From NCBI RefSeq assembly GCF_009905375.1, contig NC_133653.1:64081414-64145413 (forward strand): 64,000 bases of DNA, in the 5' to 3' direction. The stretch comes from Apium graveolens (Eukaryota > Streptophyta > Magnoliopsida > Apiales > Apiaceae). Positions 24,226 through 37,080 of this stretch are shown here, piece after piece. The first letter of the stretch is position 1, and the number at the start of each line of letters is the position of its first letter. Both the position numbers and the translations under genes were made by a program. The notes below the pieces were generated by a model. The model was not told where the DNA came from. It saw nothing but the letters and a program-made list of their open reading frames with translations, and did not search any database.

Positions 24226-24237
24226 GCTCTGATACCA
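24226..24237 (-). promoter_or_regulatory. Primer-binding site on the minus strand (initiator tRNA-Met)
   Basis: GCTCTGATACCA on the plus strand is TGGTATCAGAGC on the minus strand. The sequence before it in that sense (to the right here) ends CAAATTTACAACA, a plausible LTR 3' end, so this marks a separate and older retroelement. Confidence 0.75.
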
Positions 24238-24400
24238 TTGTTGTAAATTTGTACCTGCAAAAACAGAATTACTAGAGAAAAAAATATGGTTCCGGAGACA
24301 GGACCGAATAAGCTATCCTTTTTGAGTGCTTTTTCTTGATAAGAATATTATATGTTAAAATAACATCCCCTTCCTCCACCACATATGAAAATGTAACCGC
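24238..24400 (-). mobile_element. LTR end of the minus-strand retroelement, outer limit unknown
   Basis: This is the LTR side of the primer-binding site at 24226-24237. Its far boundary could not be fixed, because no matching second LTR or TSD was seen. The right coordinate is a guess. Confidence 0.4.
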
Positions 24401-27400
24401 CCAATAAATAAGAATTACATAAAATGCACATTCAATGTGATAATTACATAAATGTGTAACTTCTATATTTATTTTCTACTTTTATTCTTATTTTAAAATA
24501 TGAATCAAATCAACATGTATTAGAAAAATATATGAATAACTTGACCATAAACATATTAGTAAAATATAAATGATTTAATATTCATACAAATGACCATGAA
24601 TAATAAAATTATCTAGTAGTCAATAAACAAGTCTTAAAAGAAGTATCATATTACTCGTATAATAGGATAAATAACCAACCCTCAATTCTGAAATTAATAT
24701 CTAAAAAATAATTATATTACGATGAAATCAGAAAATAATTATTTACATGCCAAAATCAGGCCAAAATATCACTAAATAACCACATAAGATCAACATTATT
24801 CCTGCACAAAATAAAAGAGCCAGTTGAAAAAAGCTAATACTTTAGGTTCCTAACCATATCATTTTTATCAAACCAATACTATAAAATAAGGTGCCGTTAA
24901 ATTTTCAAAAAATATACCAATAGGGACGACTTCTGAAACTTTTAAAAGTGAGATATAACTAATCATATCACACTCGAAAGCTCAGTATTATGCTCAAAAA
25001 ATTACTCAAAAGTCTAAACTAGCTATAAATGGGACCACTTCAACATTCATAATGGAATTAAGTTTGATGAATGAATCATAAATATTTTTGAGATATTAAA
25101 ATACTTTCATTTCTAAATTATTGAGAATATAATAGTTGGTTTACGTTTTCAAGGTACGACACCTCTAATTTTCCATATCTATGACTTGAGCTTTACGGAA
25201 GCAAGTGTAATTCCTCTTTTTGAATGCTTTCGATGTGCACATCTCTCTCTCTCTCCCTCTCTTCCCTATCTCTTATATTTCATTTTAATTTATAATCACT
25301 TTAGATAAGAAGAGAAAATAAACATTAGATTACACAAGTCCATCAACTTGTTGCCTAATAACTATAGAACATTAATTAAGAAATAACTTTTAAAAATAGG
25401 AGATTTATTTCTTTATATATCGAGTGCATGAGTAGTTACGTGCATCATATACATACGTCAATCCATTCATAATAAACACTTTTAATGCAATAAAAATTAA
25501 ATCATAATAAACATAAATAAAATCTCAATGACCTAATATTTTAATTTCAAAGTTGTAGAATTAATTTGATGATTTTTTTGAAGTGTTATAGGAATAATTT
25601 TTCGTTGGTGCCATGCATAAATTTTCAAATCTTAGTTGAAAGTTTACCACCGAGCTCAAAAATTAAAGAGGTGCATTTTTGCGAAAAAAAGAAAGATTTT
25701 TTTTGTTGAAAGAACAAAAATTTTTAGATGGGAAGCAAATTATCCGTATGACGAGCGGGGAAATAAACGAAAAAAATGACTAAATAACAGTAACCTTGTG
25801 AGGAGTGTGCATTTGCGTGTTAAGAGTGCGCGCACTTCTATTTGTTTCTCCCTAACCCGCGGTGTACTTCTGTCTACCTACGGTGCAAATACTCTTTGTT
25901 GAGAGTTGTTGCTACTTGTCTTCTTGTTGCTAGTACATCTATATTCATTAAGCACGCCTAGATACATCAAACTGGTCAAGTTGATGCACAGTCATTGTCA
26001 CATGACAGCATCCTGGTGGCTCATGGTTGCCACATCCCTTTCTCCTTAGTATCTAGTCAGCACCATATTTGCTTCCTTGTTGGTTGCTGTTACAAAAATA
26101 CTTTGCAAATATTTGTATGTCATGGGATTTGACCCCTAAACTTGGGCATGCATAATTTTATTTTACCCTCCATACAATGTAGCTAGCTTGCCTTTTGGTA
26201 TTACTATATGGACTAATAATAATTTAATATGAACATGGGATTGAAACTTTATCATGAGGGCCTTTTCTTCTTAATTCTTATTTAGCCACACTTCATGCTT
26301 ATACATTAGGGGAGTATTTCTAACTTTTCTTTGCATATTATTTTATTTTTATATTTTTGTATTTATTTTAGGATTATTTAGTTATATTATATTATATATT
26401 TTATTCATTGAGGATAATGAAACATTTAAGTGTGAGGATGTAATCTTAATATTAATTAAAAAATTCAAAAAAAATCATATATTATAAAATTCAAAGATAA
26501 AAATTGCAAAATTAAAACAATTTTGTATATAATTGCCTTATTTCAAAAGTATGTTAGCACGAATTGGTACATATTGTGTAAATTTATTTTCACCTTGTGA
26601 GAATTTGAGCCTAATTTATGATACATATATTTTATATCAAACTAATTCTTTTGTTATGTGATGTTCGTCATTAGGCATATTACTCTAGAACTTTATTTAA
26701 ATCGTCTTAAGACTAAATGATATGTATATGCATGGATATGATAAAGGCACTAGGATTAACCTCATTAAACCTAAACAATACTCATGAAAAATAATTCTTA
26801 GTGAACCCCCTTAAGTTTATATATATATTTCTTTCGTATACACCCATCTAAAAGTTTTGAGCCTACTTGTTTAATCTTGTCTTGATTTTCTAGTAGAACG
26901 TATTGATTCAACTTTAAGTTTGGTGAATATTTAGTATAGGGATATCTTTTATTAAAGTGTTATAATTTGGTGGAAATCAAGATAATACAATACATGGTCT
27001 TAGAAAAAAACAAAGCATTAAGTCCTCATTTGAGATCAATGGGTAGAAAGTGCAATATCATATGTAAAGGACGATCCATGTACATGTGCTATTATTAAGC
27101 ACGATTCTTGGTGACTTTTCACCGCCCTTAATTACTGTAGAATGACTTGACTTGGAAAAAAAGATCAAGTAGAGTTTTTTGTTCACATACTATTCCAATG
27201 TGAAAGAGGGGAAGTACATGGTTATATGTACTTAGTGTTTAATGCTTGTGAAAGTTTGATCAACTTTTACATGATCTAATTTTCATGTTGAGTGCTTAAA
27301 TTAAAAGTGAACACTATGCTCTATTGGTTTATCAAGGTTAGCCACTTGCTAGCCTATTTCATTAATTCCCTACCCTTTGCCCAAGCTCGTTATAACTTTT

Positions 27401-27841
27401 GACAAAGATATTTTGATTCATGTATGCATATGTATGAAGTATTGGTGGTTTGGTGGACAACCAAGCATATGGTAGCACATATATATTTATCGAACTTGGG
27501 TGAAACAGTTACACCTATACACTTGTGTGACTTGAGAATCATGTGAGATTTCTATCCATAGCATGCTTACTTTTTGAATCTATCTTTGATGTCTATTTTA
27601 TGATATTTTGTCTACTATGACATTGTGTGCATACTTGGATTATGATAATGTAACAATGATGCTTAAAGTGGGAGTACTTATACTTTCAGACACTTTCGGG
27701 TTGTTATGTGATTGAGGTTTACAATGTGTAGAGTACTATGATATGTTTCATGTTTGAGAGGTTTGGTGATTGAAAATATTTGATTGTGGGTATATCTTCT
27801 ATAAACCCTCACGAGACAAAACTCGTCCTACTAGAGCTGCC
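24401..27841. other. Anonymous AT-rich stretch, no gene seen
   Basis: No frame with a recognisable domain. A CT-rich microsatellite lies near 25240-25275. Around 26401-26430 the sequence GAGGATAATGAAACATTTAAG followed by TGTGAGGATG resembles the 3' untranslated end of Athila/Tat-type Ty3 elements, but no partner was found and this is weak. The right end meets an inverted-repeat-like segment at 27842. Confidence 0.45.
25240..25275. repeat. CT-rich microsatellite
   Basis: TCTCTCTCTCTCTCCCTCTCTTCC run, slightly interrupted. Confidence 0.8.
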
Positions 27842-28060
27842 TAGGGGTAGACCCGATAATTTTTCATATGACATAAAAATAAGATACGAAATGACACAAT
27901 AATTTCATGATTGATTTTGAATTTTTTTAAGTACACAACATGAAAATACACGAACACGTAAGTATATGACAGAGATTTCGTGTCGATTTTATGTTTACCC
28001 GTGGGATACACGACACAACACGACATGAGGTACACGAAATAATTAAACAAAAAACATAAC
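27842..28060. repeat. Left half of a degenerate inverted-repeat pair
   Basis: Starts TAGGGGTAGACCCGAT and is rich in ACACGAAA/CGTGT words. Its reverse complement resembles 42200-42361 plus 59207-59357, where the far end reads CCAGGTCTACTTGGGG. Removing elements C and D would join the two halves as the ends of one unit of about 1.9 kb. It could be a degraded DNA transposon, with hAT-like TAGGGG ends, but no TSD was found. Confidence 0.4.
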
Positions 28061-28121
28061 ATATATATATATATATATATTATAATATACTTTAAAATTT
28101 ATTTCTAGAACATATATTTTA

Positions 28122-31100
28122 TGTAACATCTAGAAAATATCGTGTAATTATTTGTATCAATATATGATTATTATGTGAATATTATATGAATTTTTGGTGA
28201 ATTATCTGATGTTTGATAATAATATTTGGATGTTTGTATGTAATAAAATGTGAGTATGTTAATTTTAATATGTCCAGAATAAAATATAGATAATTAAGGT
28301 ATCTTTCTGGTAATTTTTGGAGTGTTATATTATTTTATAATGATTTATGAATTTATTAATTATTTTATGAATAATTACAAAATTATTTTATAAAGCCGGG
28401 AATCGTCAGACTTCAACCGTTTTTACGTTTTTACAACCCGAAACTCTTCCGAAAACTCCTTCTTAACCTAATATGGTAATTCCGGACATTTTTCGTGTTT
28501 TTACTTTTTCGATCCGGATTACGGTTTGACCCGTGCGCGGCCCGCCGCAAGATTTTCGATACGATAATCATTTCGGTAAATCAACAAAACCCGTATTTTC
28601 GAAAGACGAGATATTATTACATTATTTTCGTATAAAGTGTTTTATAAAAAGCCCGATTTGGATAATTATCCAATACGGGTATCAAATCGGATCGTTATTA
28701 CAGTTACTTAGCGGCTAAGCAACTAATTCAACGATCCAAAACGATCCAGAACGAACCAATATTCCGTAAATATAAATAGCATATTTCGTATTTCATTTTA
28801 TTCGTTTATTCATTCACAATCAGAAAAAATATATTAATTACAGAGAAAAACCCTAGAAACCGATATGTTCCTGAGAATCAAACGCACGAACGAAAGCGTT
28901 ACCGAACTCCGATTTAAGCATGTAATATATTAAAACGAAGCTCTCGAAATCTTCTTTCTGAATCAATCATCAGTTTTTATCCAGAAATCAAGGTATTTTT
29001 CTTATTTAATTATTTTAATTCGAATTAATTATAAATTAAATTATGAATTTTTTTCTTGATGTTGTTGATATGATTTGATGATTCCATGTTGTAGAGCATG
29101 TTTTTCTGGTCAATTTCAAATATTATACTTCAAAAATAGAGTTCAATATCATGTAGTAATTGAAGTTTGATTTTCTGAAAATTATTTGAATATGTGTTCT
29201 TGGTGTTCTTGAAGAATTCTGAGAATCAAACCCAAATTTGAGGGTGATGTAGATTTCAGAATTCGAAGTATGAGTAACCAAAATGCTCAGGTTTTTATGC
29301 TCTTTTTGTTTATGCCATCAAATCATTCAAACGATTAGTAATTTGTAAATTTGTAATTTTATGGTTTATGTTCGATTTGGGGCTTTCTTGTTTTTGAATC
29401 GTTTGATGATTTGAATATGTAGATAAGCTTTATTGCATGATTTGCAGTCGTTTGGGATATAGAATTAATAAATATAACCCCTGGAGGTATTAAGTCGAAG
29501 TTCTTGAATTTTGTTTTTCTTACTTTTCAATTTCTGGGTTATACGTATTATGGTGATTAATTTTGATACCATGGAATGATTTGATGTGCTGTAAGCTTCA
29601 TTTTGACATGTTAACCGTAACAGATGATTTAGTTTTAGAAGAACCGAAGTTTTTCGGTATAGCTCGCCGGATTTTTACATCAGTTGACCGGAGTAGACGG
29701 CCGTGCCACCGTCTGTGGTCGTTAATCCCGTTGTTGAGTTGCTGCGGCTTCGAGGAACGCAGTCGTAAAGAAATCGGAAAGAAAGGACACGAGTTGGGCT
29801 CCAACCAGAGTTCGCCGTAGAGGCGGCGCAGTCGCCGGAAATTTCCGGGTTTCCAGCCGGCGACGACAGTTCTTGACTGACCCGGTGACCCAACAGACGA
29901 CCCGTTTTCTTTATTTTATGACCCGGTTTCGATCTTATGAGCCCCAATTCCAGTCCATATAAACTGTCTCTGCATTTTTTTCAAAATTCAGTTTTAATTT
30001 CCAAAATTCATTTTTAGTTATTTATTATTTTTAAAATAAATCTGATTTATTTTATTAATTAATTTTAATTAGTTTTTAATTATTTTAATTAATCGATTAA
30101 TTTAATATTAATTTATTAATTAATTTAATTAATTATTAATTGATTTTAATTGATTTAATAATTATATTTAATTATTTATTTTTGATTTAAAAATCCTGAA
30201 AAATAGTTTCGAGCTTTAGAATATTATTTAAAATTATTTTCAAGACTAGATAATTATTATAAATTATTTTAAATCCGGATTTGGGTGTTCGAACCCTATT
30301 ATTCAATTATAAAATGATTCGAAGTCTATTTAATTCTGAAAAATATTCAAAAATTCATAATAAATTAACCGTTCGTCCGTTTAGTACGAAACGAACGCCT
30401 CTAGACTCAGAAAAATATTTTGCTTCTATTAAAAATATTTTCGAGACCTAAATTCCTTTATATCTAAAGGACGTTTGTTTTATGGATCATTCCGAGTCAA
30501 TAATTGATTGATAAAATATTCTTTTTGACCCAATTTCAATTCTGAACATATCGAGACCTATCTTTTGACGATTCAACTTATGTGCTACATGAATTACGTG
30601 ATTATGTGTTATGTGGATAATATGATTGCCTTCCCTATGTGTACGTATTATGTGAATAATGAGTCAGCATGTCTTTTAAACGTTATCTGAATGAGATGTG
30701 ATTCTTATCTATTATTATCGGGCGGGTAGACGATAGGGATAAGTGTATAGATTAGTCAATTATATATTGTCAGTTTATTGAATAGTATTATTTGTGATAG
30801 ATGCACATAGTGCGAGACGTTCAAAGCCAGATAGAGATTGTAGAAGTATCAAATGAGGGCAAAGTGATTAGCTTTTAATAGACAGCAATAGTGGTGAGAT
30901 TCCAGCTGAAGAAATTTGGAGATGTCAGAGTGATCAATACAAGGAAATTAGTAATGAGGTAATGAAATTGTATCTAGACAATGTAATTTTAGAAGGTTAG
31001 ATTCTTGTTTCATACTATAACCTGTAAGCGATCCTGAATATGAGGAATTATCTATATATTTATTTTAATATACAGGTTTTTATTATTAGTTAAAGTTGTG

Positions 31101-31141
31101 TAGTGACACCTAATCCTGACCCCGGATTTGGGGGCATCACA
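28122..31141 (+). repeat. 5' LTR of element C (3020 bp)
   Basis: TGTAACATCTAG...GGGGGCATCACA. A less AT-rich patch at 29640-29930 contains frames on both strands (29563-29820 plus, 29675-29947 minus). The same frames recur in the 3' LTR with mostly amino-acid-changing differences, so they are not under coding constraint. It lacks the 878-bp segment seen at 39797-40674. Confidence 0.93.
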
Positions 31142-31143
31142 GC

Positions 31144-31155
31144 TGGTATCAGAGC
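31144..31155 (+). promoter_or_regulatory. Primer-binding site of element C (initiator tRNA-Met)
   Basis: TGGTATCAGAGC lies 2 nt after the 5' LTR end. Confidence 0.95.
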
Positions 31156-34100
31156 TATAGGTTATTGGTCACTGAAATAAGAATAAGTGAGAGTAAGATA
31201 GGAGTGATAGGTCATATGAGATAGGAAAGACCTTAGGCATACTCATTTTAAGTTCGAATTGACTGTGAATGAGGATTGGCAGGTCTGATACGGAATTGGT
31301 AAGCCAAGATTGGTGAGGCAAGCGTAAGGCGAATATCGCAACGCTATAGGTATATTGAGTTCTCCGATCCTACAGTATTGAGGAATCGATAGATCGGTGG
31401 AGATTGGATATGCTCCCCTACGTTTCATGCGGTTTTGAAGAAGATGCGAATGAGTCTTGTGAGAATTTCACGTAAGAGAGGCTAGGTGAGTTTTGGGTAC
31501 GATCTAACTTAGAATTAGATAGTAGGACGAGCTTCACGCTGGAGGCAACAAGTTGATGGAAGCTGATGAAGAACCAACGTTGCATGTTTCGAAGGCACTA
31601 CCGCTACGAGAAGATTCCTATCACTTATCGGGAGCTGCGCAAGGAATAATATCTACCTTACTAGGTATAGGTAAGACTAGCAAGATGCGACCCTATCTAT
31701 AAACCGAACATCGAATCGCCTGCGTGGTTGTAAACATAGCATCAAAAACGATGGCAAGAATATCAGAGATAGTACTAAATGGCAGTATTGCGGTGGAATT
31801 GCGAATAAATGATATACAATTGTAAATGAAGCTTCGTCGACTAATAAGTGCGAGCAGAATCCAAGGAAAAGTAGAAGATGTACCAAAATGGAGAAACCCC
31901 TATGTGGGCATTCCTTTAATTAGATATTTCATTAGCGGATCAAGTGAATAGCAAGTAACTTATGCAGTAATGACAACCAAATAATTGATTTTTAAAATTT
32001 TAAAATGAGATTTCGGAGAAGATTTTCTTAATCACCTTTCAGAAGATTTTTGTATGAAATGAGTTTTATAATTTGGTTGTCAAATTACTATTTATGTTCT
32101 TGTTATTATAAACAGAAAATGACCTAAAAAGAAGAATGAAATTAGACTTAGTATTATTAATCTGGAGGACCAAGTAGACCCACTAGTGAGAGCAAAGTTT
32201 AAAGTTTTTCGTGAAAGATGAACTTAAATTTTGTTTAATATTAATGATTAAATCAGCTTGTTAAAACATTATTTACCCAATTCATGAAATCGTTAAAATT
32301 TAACGAGATTCGTAATTTGAACGGACATCGGATGACTGAAGGAAATGGAAGAATCTTCCAGATAAATGAAGAAAAATAGTATTCCTATCGACGGAGTTGA
32401 GACGTTGCGGGATCGACTATTACCCTACGTGGCATAAAGGAAATCGGAAGTAATAATTATAAATTTTGTTGGAACGCGATTACGATCAAATCATTAAAGC
32501 ATTTAATGTGGAGGCATTTCCAGACGACATTTCAAAGATAAATGTGACCTAAATTATGAATCTCTCATTCGACTGGTTTATGAAGGCATACGTAGGTGAA
32601 GCATGGAAGGTGATCAACATCGACATTATTTCTCTTAATACGATGGCATATGTTCTTCTTAATTCTTGAATACGTATGAGTTTCATCTTTGGATAAATCA
32701 TATGAAGCAAAGATGAAAGAAAATTTGTTGTATTCCTTCTGAATTGTTTCTCTCCTCAAATTACTAATTTCTGATTGAGACAAACAGTGTTGTGGTATGA
32801 CGCTTTGTCAAAATGATGAAGAGTCGGGTGGGACGTCACCTAATCATGTGTTGTATGCCATATAGTACGAAAGACTGGCCATCTTGAGTACAAATATGGT
32901 TGTCTCATTCACATCTAAATCTTCACTCATTCTTCTTCCTTCAATTTATTAAATTACAAATTTTCCCAATCGTTTGTGGCATTGTTATTCCTTATTCAGT
33001 TTTTAATCAAAATCATATTCAGAAACTCTCCTTTTGCGTAAAGTCTGTTCTTTGATGATTTCAAAAGAGATGAAATAGTGTGGCACATGGAATCATACAA
33101 CAAACATAGATACGACTGCAAACCGATAAATGGTGGACATCTGCGCGTAAGGAAGAAGAAATTCATCAATAACATGGACGTGGCGAAGACATCAAGTTAG
33201 ACCGTTGTTCATGTTATGAGGATCTCATCAGTACGATAGATTGTGGTAACATGACACGCATCAAATCAGAGGATTTCGACGTGAAATGAATGGTTAGCGA
33301 ACCGTAATGAATAAATTAGTTATAAACTAAAGAAGTAAGGCTTTATGCAAGCGAACGAATGTCGGGACAATAATCGGAGATCAAGGGAATTCTGAACCCT
33401 GACTCAGATAGGCAATTAATACGTAAAGCATTCCTTCGTCGCGGAAAGATATTTGTCGTAAAGATTCAAGTTCAAAGAAATCTTAATTGCAAACAAATTT
33501 TGAACGTGTTCTTCAAGAGATTGTGAAGTTCTCTACCTTGGGTAAATAAGTTATGATGAATTTAATACCCTTAACCGGGTCGGTAATAAAAGTTCGATAC
33601 GAGAACAAAAGTGGAGATAGAATATTGGGGATGCGACTGCGAGACCCTTTTAAAAAATAGCGAACTAATGATGGAGTTTTCACCCGATTGTGACGATGAT
33701 AATTAAGACCCTGCGTGGTTATTAAAAGATAAACAAACTCACTAATGAAATTGAGTGTGTATTATCAAATATATATATATATATATGTTATGCCAGTTAA
33801 TCATACCTATACTAATTAAAATGATATAGTTCGAACTAGGGTGGGTGGATGAATTTGGTTGATGGAAGTGGAAGGATGTGATTGTAGCCGATTTGGTAGA
33901 TTAATGGTGTCGGCTTGAGTCCAACTGGTAATCAATGGTATAGGGGAGGTACTGCCCAAATTTTTAGAAATTACTCTACATATAAGGATGAAGAAGTATA
34001 TTCTCACTCCCAGTTGTACTACAAATGGTTGTGATTTCGGTTCTTGAGGAAGAATGTTATGATTGAACTGACTTTATGTAATTGGTCTTTGATTCTAGTT

Positions 34101-34300
34101 AGCTAGTCTTCACTTGGTTTAAGTGATCAGTTAAAAGAGTTAATTGATCAACTTTACCAACTAATGGTTAGCTAAATGGAGATCGATTCCAATTAGATTG
34201 AGTTAAGCTCTAACATGATTTTTAGATCCAAAAATGGAAACGGTTAGCAAGTTGAAGGAAGGGATGGCAGTAGTAGGAATCAAAATTTTAGTAGAATTAG
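31156..34300 (+). other. Internal leader and decayed 5' interior of element C
   Basis: About 3.1 kb without a supported frame. The block near 32845-32940 (TGTGTTGTATGCC..., ACTGGCCATCTT) matches element I at 3131-3240. A TA microsatellite lies near 33769-33786. Minus-strand frames at 31243-31428, 31677-31886, 32565-32783 and 33816-34007 show no domain. Confidence 0.5.
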
Positions 34301-34329
34301 CGTGATGTTACCACAGCTATGTGCGAGAT

Positions 34330-34680
34330 TTTATCTAGATAAATATGCTCTTTTCGATAAACAAGATGAACAGAAAGTAGTTGGTACATGCTAGTTAGAA
34401 GAAAATTTTCAAGAACTGAAGGATCAAGATAAAGCAAAGAGATTCTATCATCTGTAATAATATTCCAGGAAGGACTTGAAAATATACCCCTATCGAATGG
34501 TGATTGAATAAAAGTTTTCGAAAGCTCATAAATCCAAGTATCCGATGTAAGACGAAAACTAACAAAATACGCATGTGAACTCGAGAAGAAGAAATGTTGA
34601 TCAATTGGAAGAAGCCAAATATGCGATCAATGATGATTTAAGTGAGGCTAAGAAAATAACTAACGATGAGTTTTGAAAAT
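34330..34680 (+). pseudogene. gag: gag remnant of element C, highly decayed
   Basis: The plus strand reads LDKYALFDKQDEQK, then LEENFQELKDQ and KAKRFYHL, with stops between. These align in order with the element I gag stretch FLEKYFPDWVRNQ, FLELKQND and KARRFQQGL. The resemblance is weak and depends on that comparison. It cannot encode a protein. Confidence 0.5.
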
Positions 34681-35074
34681 TCTGTCAGTAAGAACTTAAA
34701 TAGAAGCCTTTTATTAACTTCAGAGATGGCTTAACTAATAATGCACATATTAATATTATCAAGAAAAAGGCATTCCTTATGTTAAAAGAGTTAATGAGAA
34801 TGAGAATGAAGAACTAAATAAGAAAAGAAGTGGAACGAAAAGGGTGATAAAGAAATTCTATAAAATAGTTCAGGATATAAGCAAGTGGTGATCGTCAGCT
34901 GTGTCAGAACTGATAGGAGAATGAAGTGAAGCGCCGATAATTGAAGATAGAAATTTCATTCCAAAGAATGCGTGTAAACAGGAAAGATTAAACCAAGGTA
35001 TTAGTGGCGAACTGTTAACGAAGAACGTTACAATGAATCTCATATCCGAATTTTGTTTTTAATTAAAGTAAAGC

Positions 35075-35690
35075 CCCGAAGGTTCTAACGATGATTTACC
35101 AAGGTTACCTCGGGAAATGAGGTAAAAATTTCTCATTGGTTACTGCACAGAGTCGAGTTGGTGTCAAAAGCCCTGTATCATACAACCCAGTGGAGATGAG
35201 ATATTGAGTTAAGGAAAACTTCAGAAATGTGGAATACAAGAATAATGAAATAAAGGGGTACTTCACGCTATACACAAAGGTGATCATGGAGGAAAGGGAA
35301 GGGAGGTGTGAAGTCACGCATCAGTTATCAGAAATTGCAATTCTGAAGATTAAATGAACATAGTGTATAAGAAATAATTGGATAGTGTGATTGTATTTAT
35401 TAATAACATCCTCGCCCATTCAAGAACTAAGGAAGACCAAGTCGAACACCTGGAGATATGCATGCGAAGGGTAAAAGATTAGCATCTGCGTTCTAAGCTA
35501 CAGAGGTATGAACTCTGGTTATAATTACTCATGAGCTACGGAAGTATGGTTAATTACCAACCAAGCAAGATTCATTCAGAGATAGATACCTTGAGTAGAA
35601 AAGAAAGAGTGAGCATCACTAAGATTGCTGGGGAGTGGATAAAGGAATTATAAAAGTTAGGGATAGAGAACAGGTTTTGATCCAACTCCT
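35075..35690 (+). pseudogene. Reverse transcriptase/pol remnant of element C
   Basis: The plus strand shows an RT N-terminal block (RVGVKSPVSYNPVEMRY near 35150-35205), then a jump to the catalytic segment VIVFINNILAHSRTK at about 35386-35430. The catalytic Asp-Asp positions read Asn-Asn (AAT AAC at 35402-35407), exactly as in element I. A further jump leads to a post-RNase H block (DTLSRKE near 35590 and an AGEWIKEL-like stretch). The fingers and palm between 35330 and 35350, RNase H, and most of integrase are missing. Stops are frequent. Minus-strand frames here are shadows. Confidence 0.75.
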
Positions 35691-36309
35691 GGATTATACT
35701 GATACTTACTTTGTTGTTAGATATCAAAGGTGATATTAATATAGATAATTGATGTTAACTTCAGTATGGAATGTTGTGAGCATCAAAGTTCATATTGATA
35801 TCTAATTTGATATGACAACAAAATTAGTATTAGTACCAAGAGTTCGGTTTTAAATAAAATTATGGTTCATTCTATTCCAAATTAATATTCCTTTTAGAGA
35901 GTAAAAGATTTCGCTCGATGAATATACTTGTTAGTGATTGAAAAGAAATTAAAAAATACTACAAAATGGTGAGTTAAATGCGATTATCGAGATTTTCTTT
36001 TAACTTTTAGTTTTGAATAGATTTAGAACATTTTGAAGCATCAGACGCCATGAGTTCAGTATATCGGGCGCAGACGGATTGAAAGTACAAGAGACCAACT
36101 AAAGGTTCTCGAATACGAAAAAAAACGATAATAGGCCAGACTAACCAAACAGAAGGAGACGCGAGAAGTAAAGTAGAATAGTCAGGAAAATGGAAGGTGC
36201 ATAATCGCAAATTATTAAAATCAAAAAGAAAATCAGATTGGTATAAATTAAGTTAGTCCATCAAAACAATGAGATAGATAGAACGGTTACGAATGAGTTG
36301 ACCCTGTTG

Positions 36310-36900
36310 TTACAGGCATAACGAGTTCATAAGATGTTTAAATGTATATGGCTAAGAAAGGTAATTTAGCTCCCTATGTATAAAATAAAGGTTGATTCAG
36401 GTTACGTGAGTAACTGACAGATTTAATGTCAGTGAAAGACCATTGAGTTGTGATTGAAGTAATGAAACCCGAGGAATTATAAGAAAGGTACTTGGAGAAT
36501 ATCATAGTCAACGTCAGAAAGCAAATACGCCCTGGTCTCAGTGCATCATTTACAAATGAAGAAGATTATAGGAACGGTCAAAGAGCCTTGAATATGATGG
36601 GAAGCGATTACAAATTAGGTTATTTGAACGAAGAAACATATGAGGACGAGGTTCAACACCGAGTAACAGTTGGAAATGCACATAAGCACGAGTTACTAGA
36701 ATTAGAAAGAAAAAGAGAATTAAGACGTGTTATGCCGGTCCCTCCTAGAAAATAAAATAGACAGAATAAATAGAAGTGAGCTAGCTTCACCGCTTTCCGT
36801 ATAGCAGATTCATAGAGTGTTTATATGTGTATACCCAGAAAAAGTAAGTTAGCTCTATTATATATAGAAGATGGAGATTTGAATTGAGTTATATAAGCAA
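36310..36900 (+). repeat. Degenerate direct repeat near the 3' end of element C interior
   Basis: A block at about 36310-36420 (CATAACGAGTTCATAAGATG, then TTAGCTCC and a GGTTGATTCAGGTTACGTGA end) is echoed at about 36795-36900 (CAGATTCATAGAGTG, TTAGCTCT, GAATTGAGTTATATAAG). The copies are about 490 bp apart and heavily diverged. Confidence 0.45.
36492..36755 (+). CDS. Unrecognised 87-codon ORF inside element C
   Basis: An open frame from ATG 36492 to TAA 36753, not recognised. The product would be charged, with Glu/Arg/Lys-rich sequence, a predicted helical middle (ENEETYEDEV-like acidic run) and a basic end (ELERKRELRRVMPVPPRK). It has no signal peptide, membrane segment or known motif. It lies 325 bp before the 3' LTR, between two copies of a degenerate direct repeat, where Ty3 elements normally have the end of integrase or untranslated DNA. 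It could be a chance frame in decayed pol. Confidence 0.2.
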   Translation: MENIIVNVRKQIRPGLSASFTNEEDYRNGQRALNMMGSDYKLGYLNEETYEDEVQHRVTVGNAHKHELLELERKRELRRVMPVPPRK

Positions 36901-37067
36901 CAAATAGAATATGTTATTAGCGAGAGACTATTAAGGAAAGATTGATATTATGCATTAAAGTTATGAAAAATTATAAGGTTGAAAGATTCACCTGAGAGAA
37001 TGAAAGTGATATACTTAAAAAGTATCAGTATTATTCCTTAACGTGATTCTGAGGACAGAATCCTTTT

Positions 37068-37080
37068 AAGGGGGGAAGGA
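37068..37080 (+). promoter_or_regulatory. Polypurine tract of element C
   Basis: AAGGGGGGAAGGA directly before TGTAACATCC, identical to that of element I. Confidence 0.92.

Noticed and set aside
26380..27830. Athila-type 3' untranslated region
   Set aside because: One suggestive phrase near 26401-26430, but no LTR, PPT or coding remnant to support it.
29563..29947. Overlapping frames on both strands in the element C LTR, repeated at 38515-38899
   Set aside because: The two copies of the 90-codon minus frame differ mostly by amino-acid-changing substitutions, so there is no sign of coding constraint.
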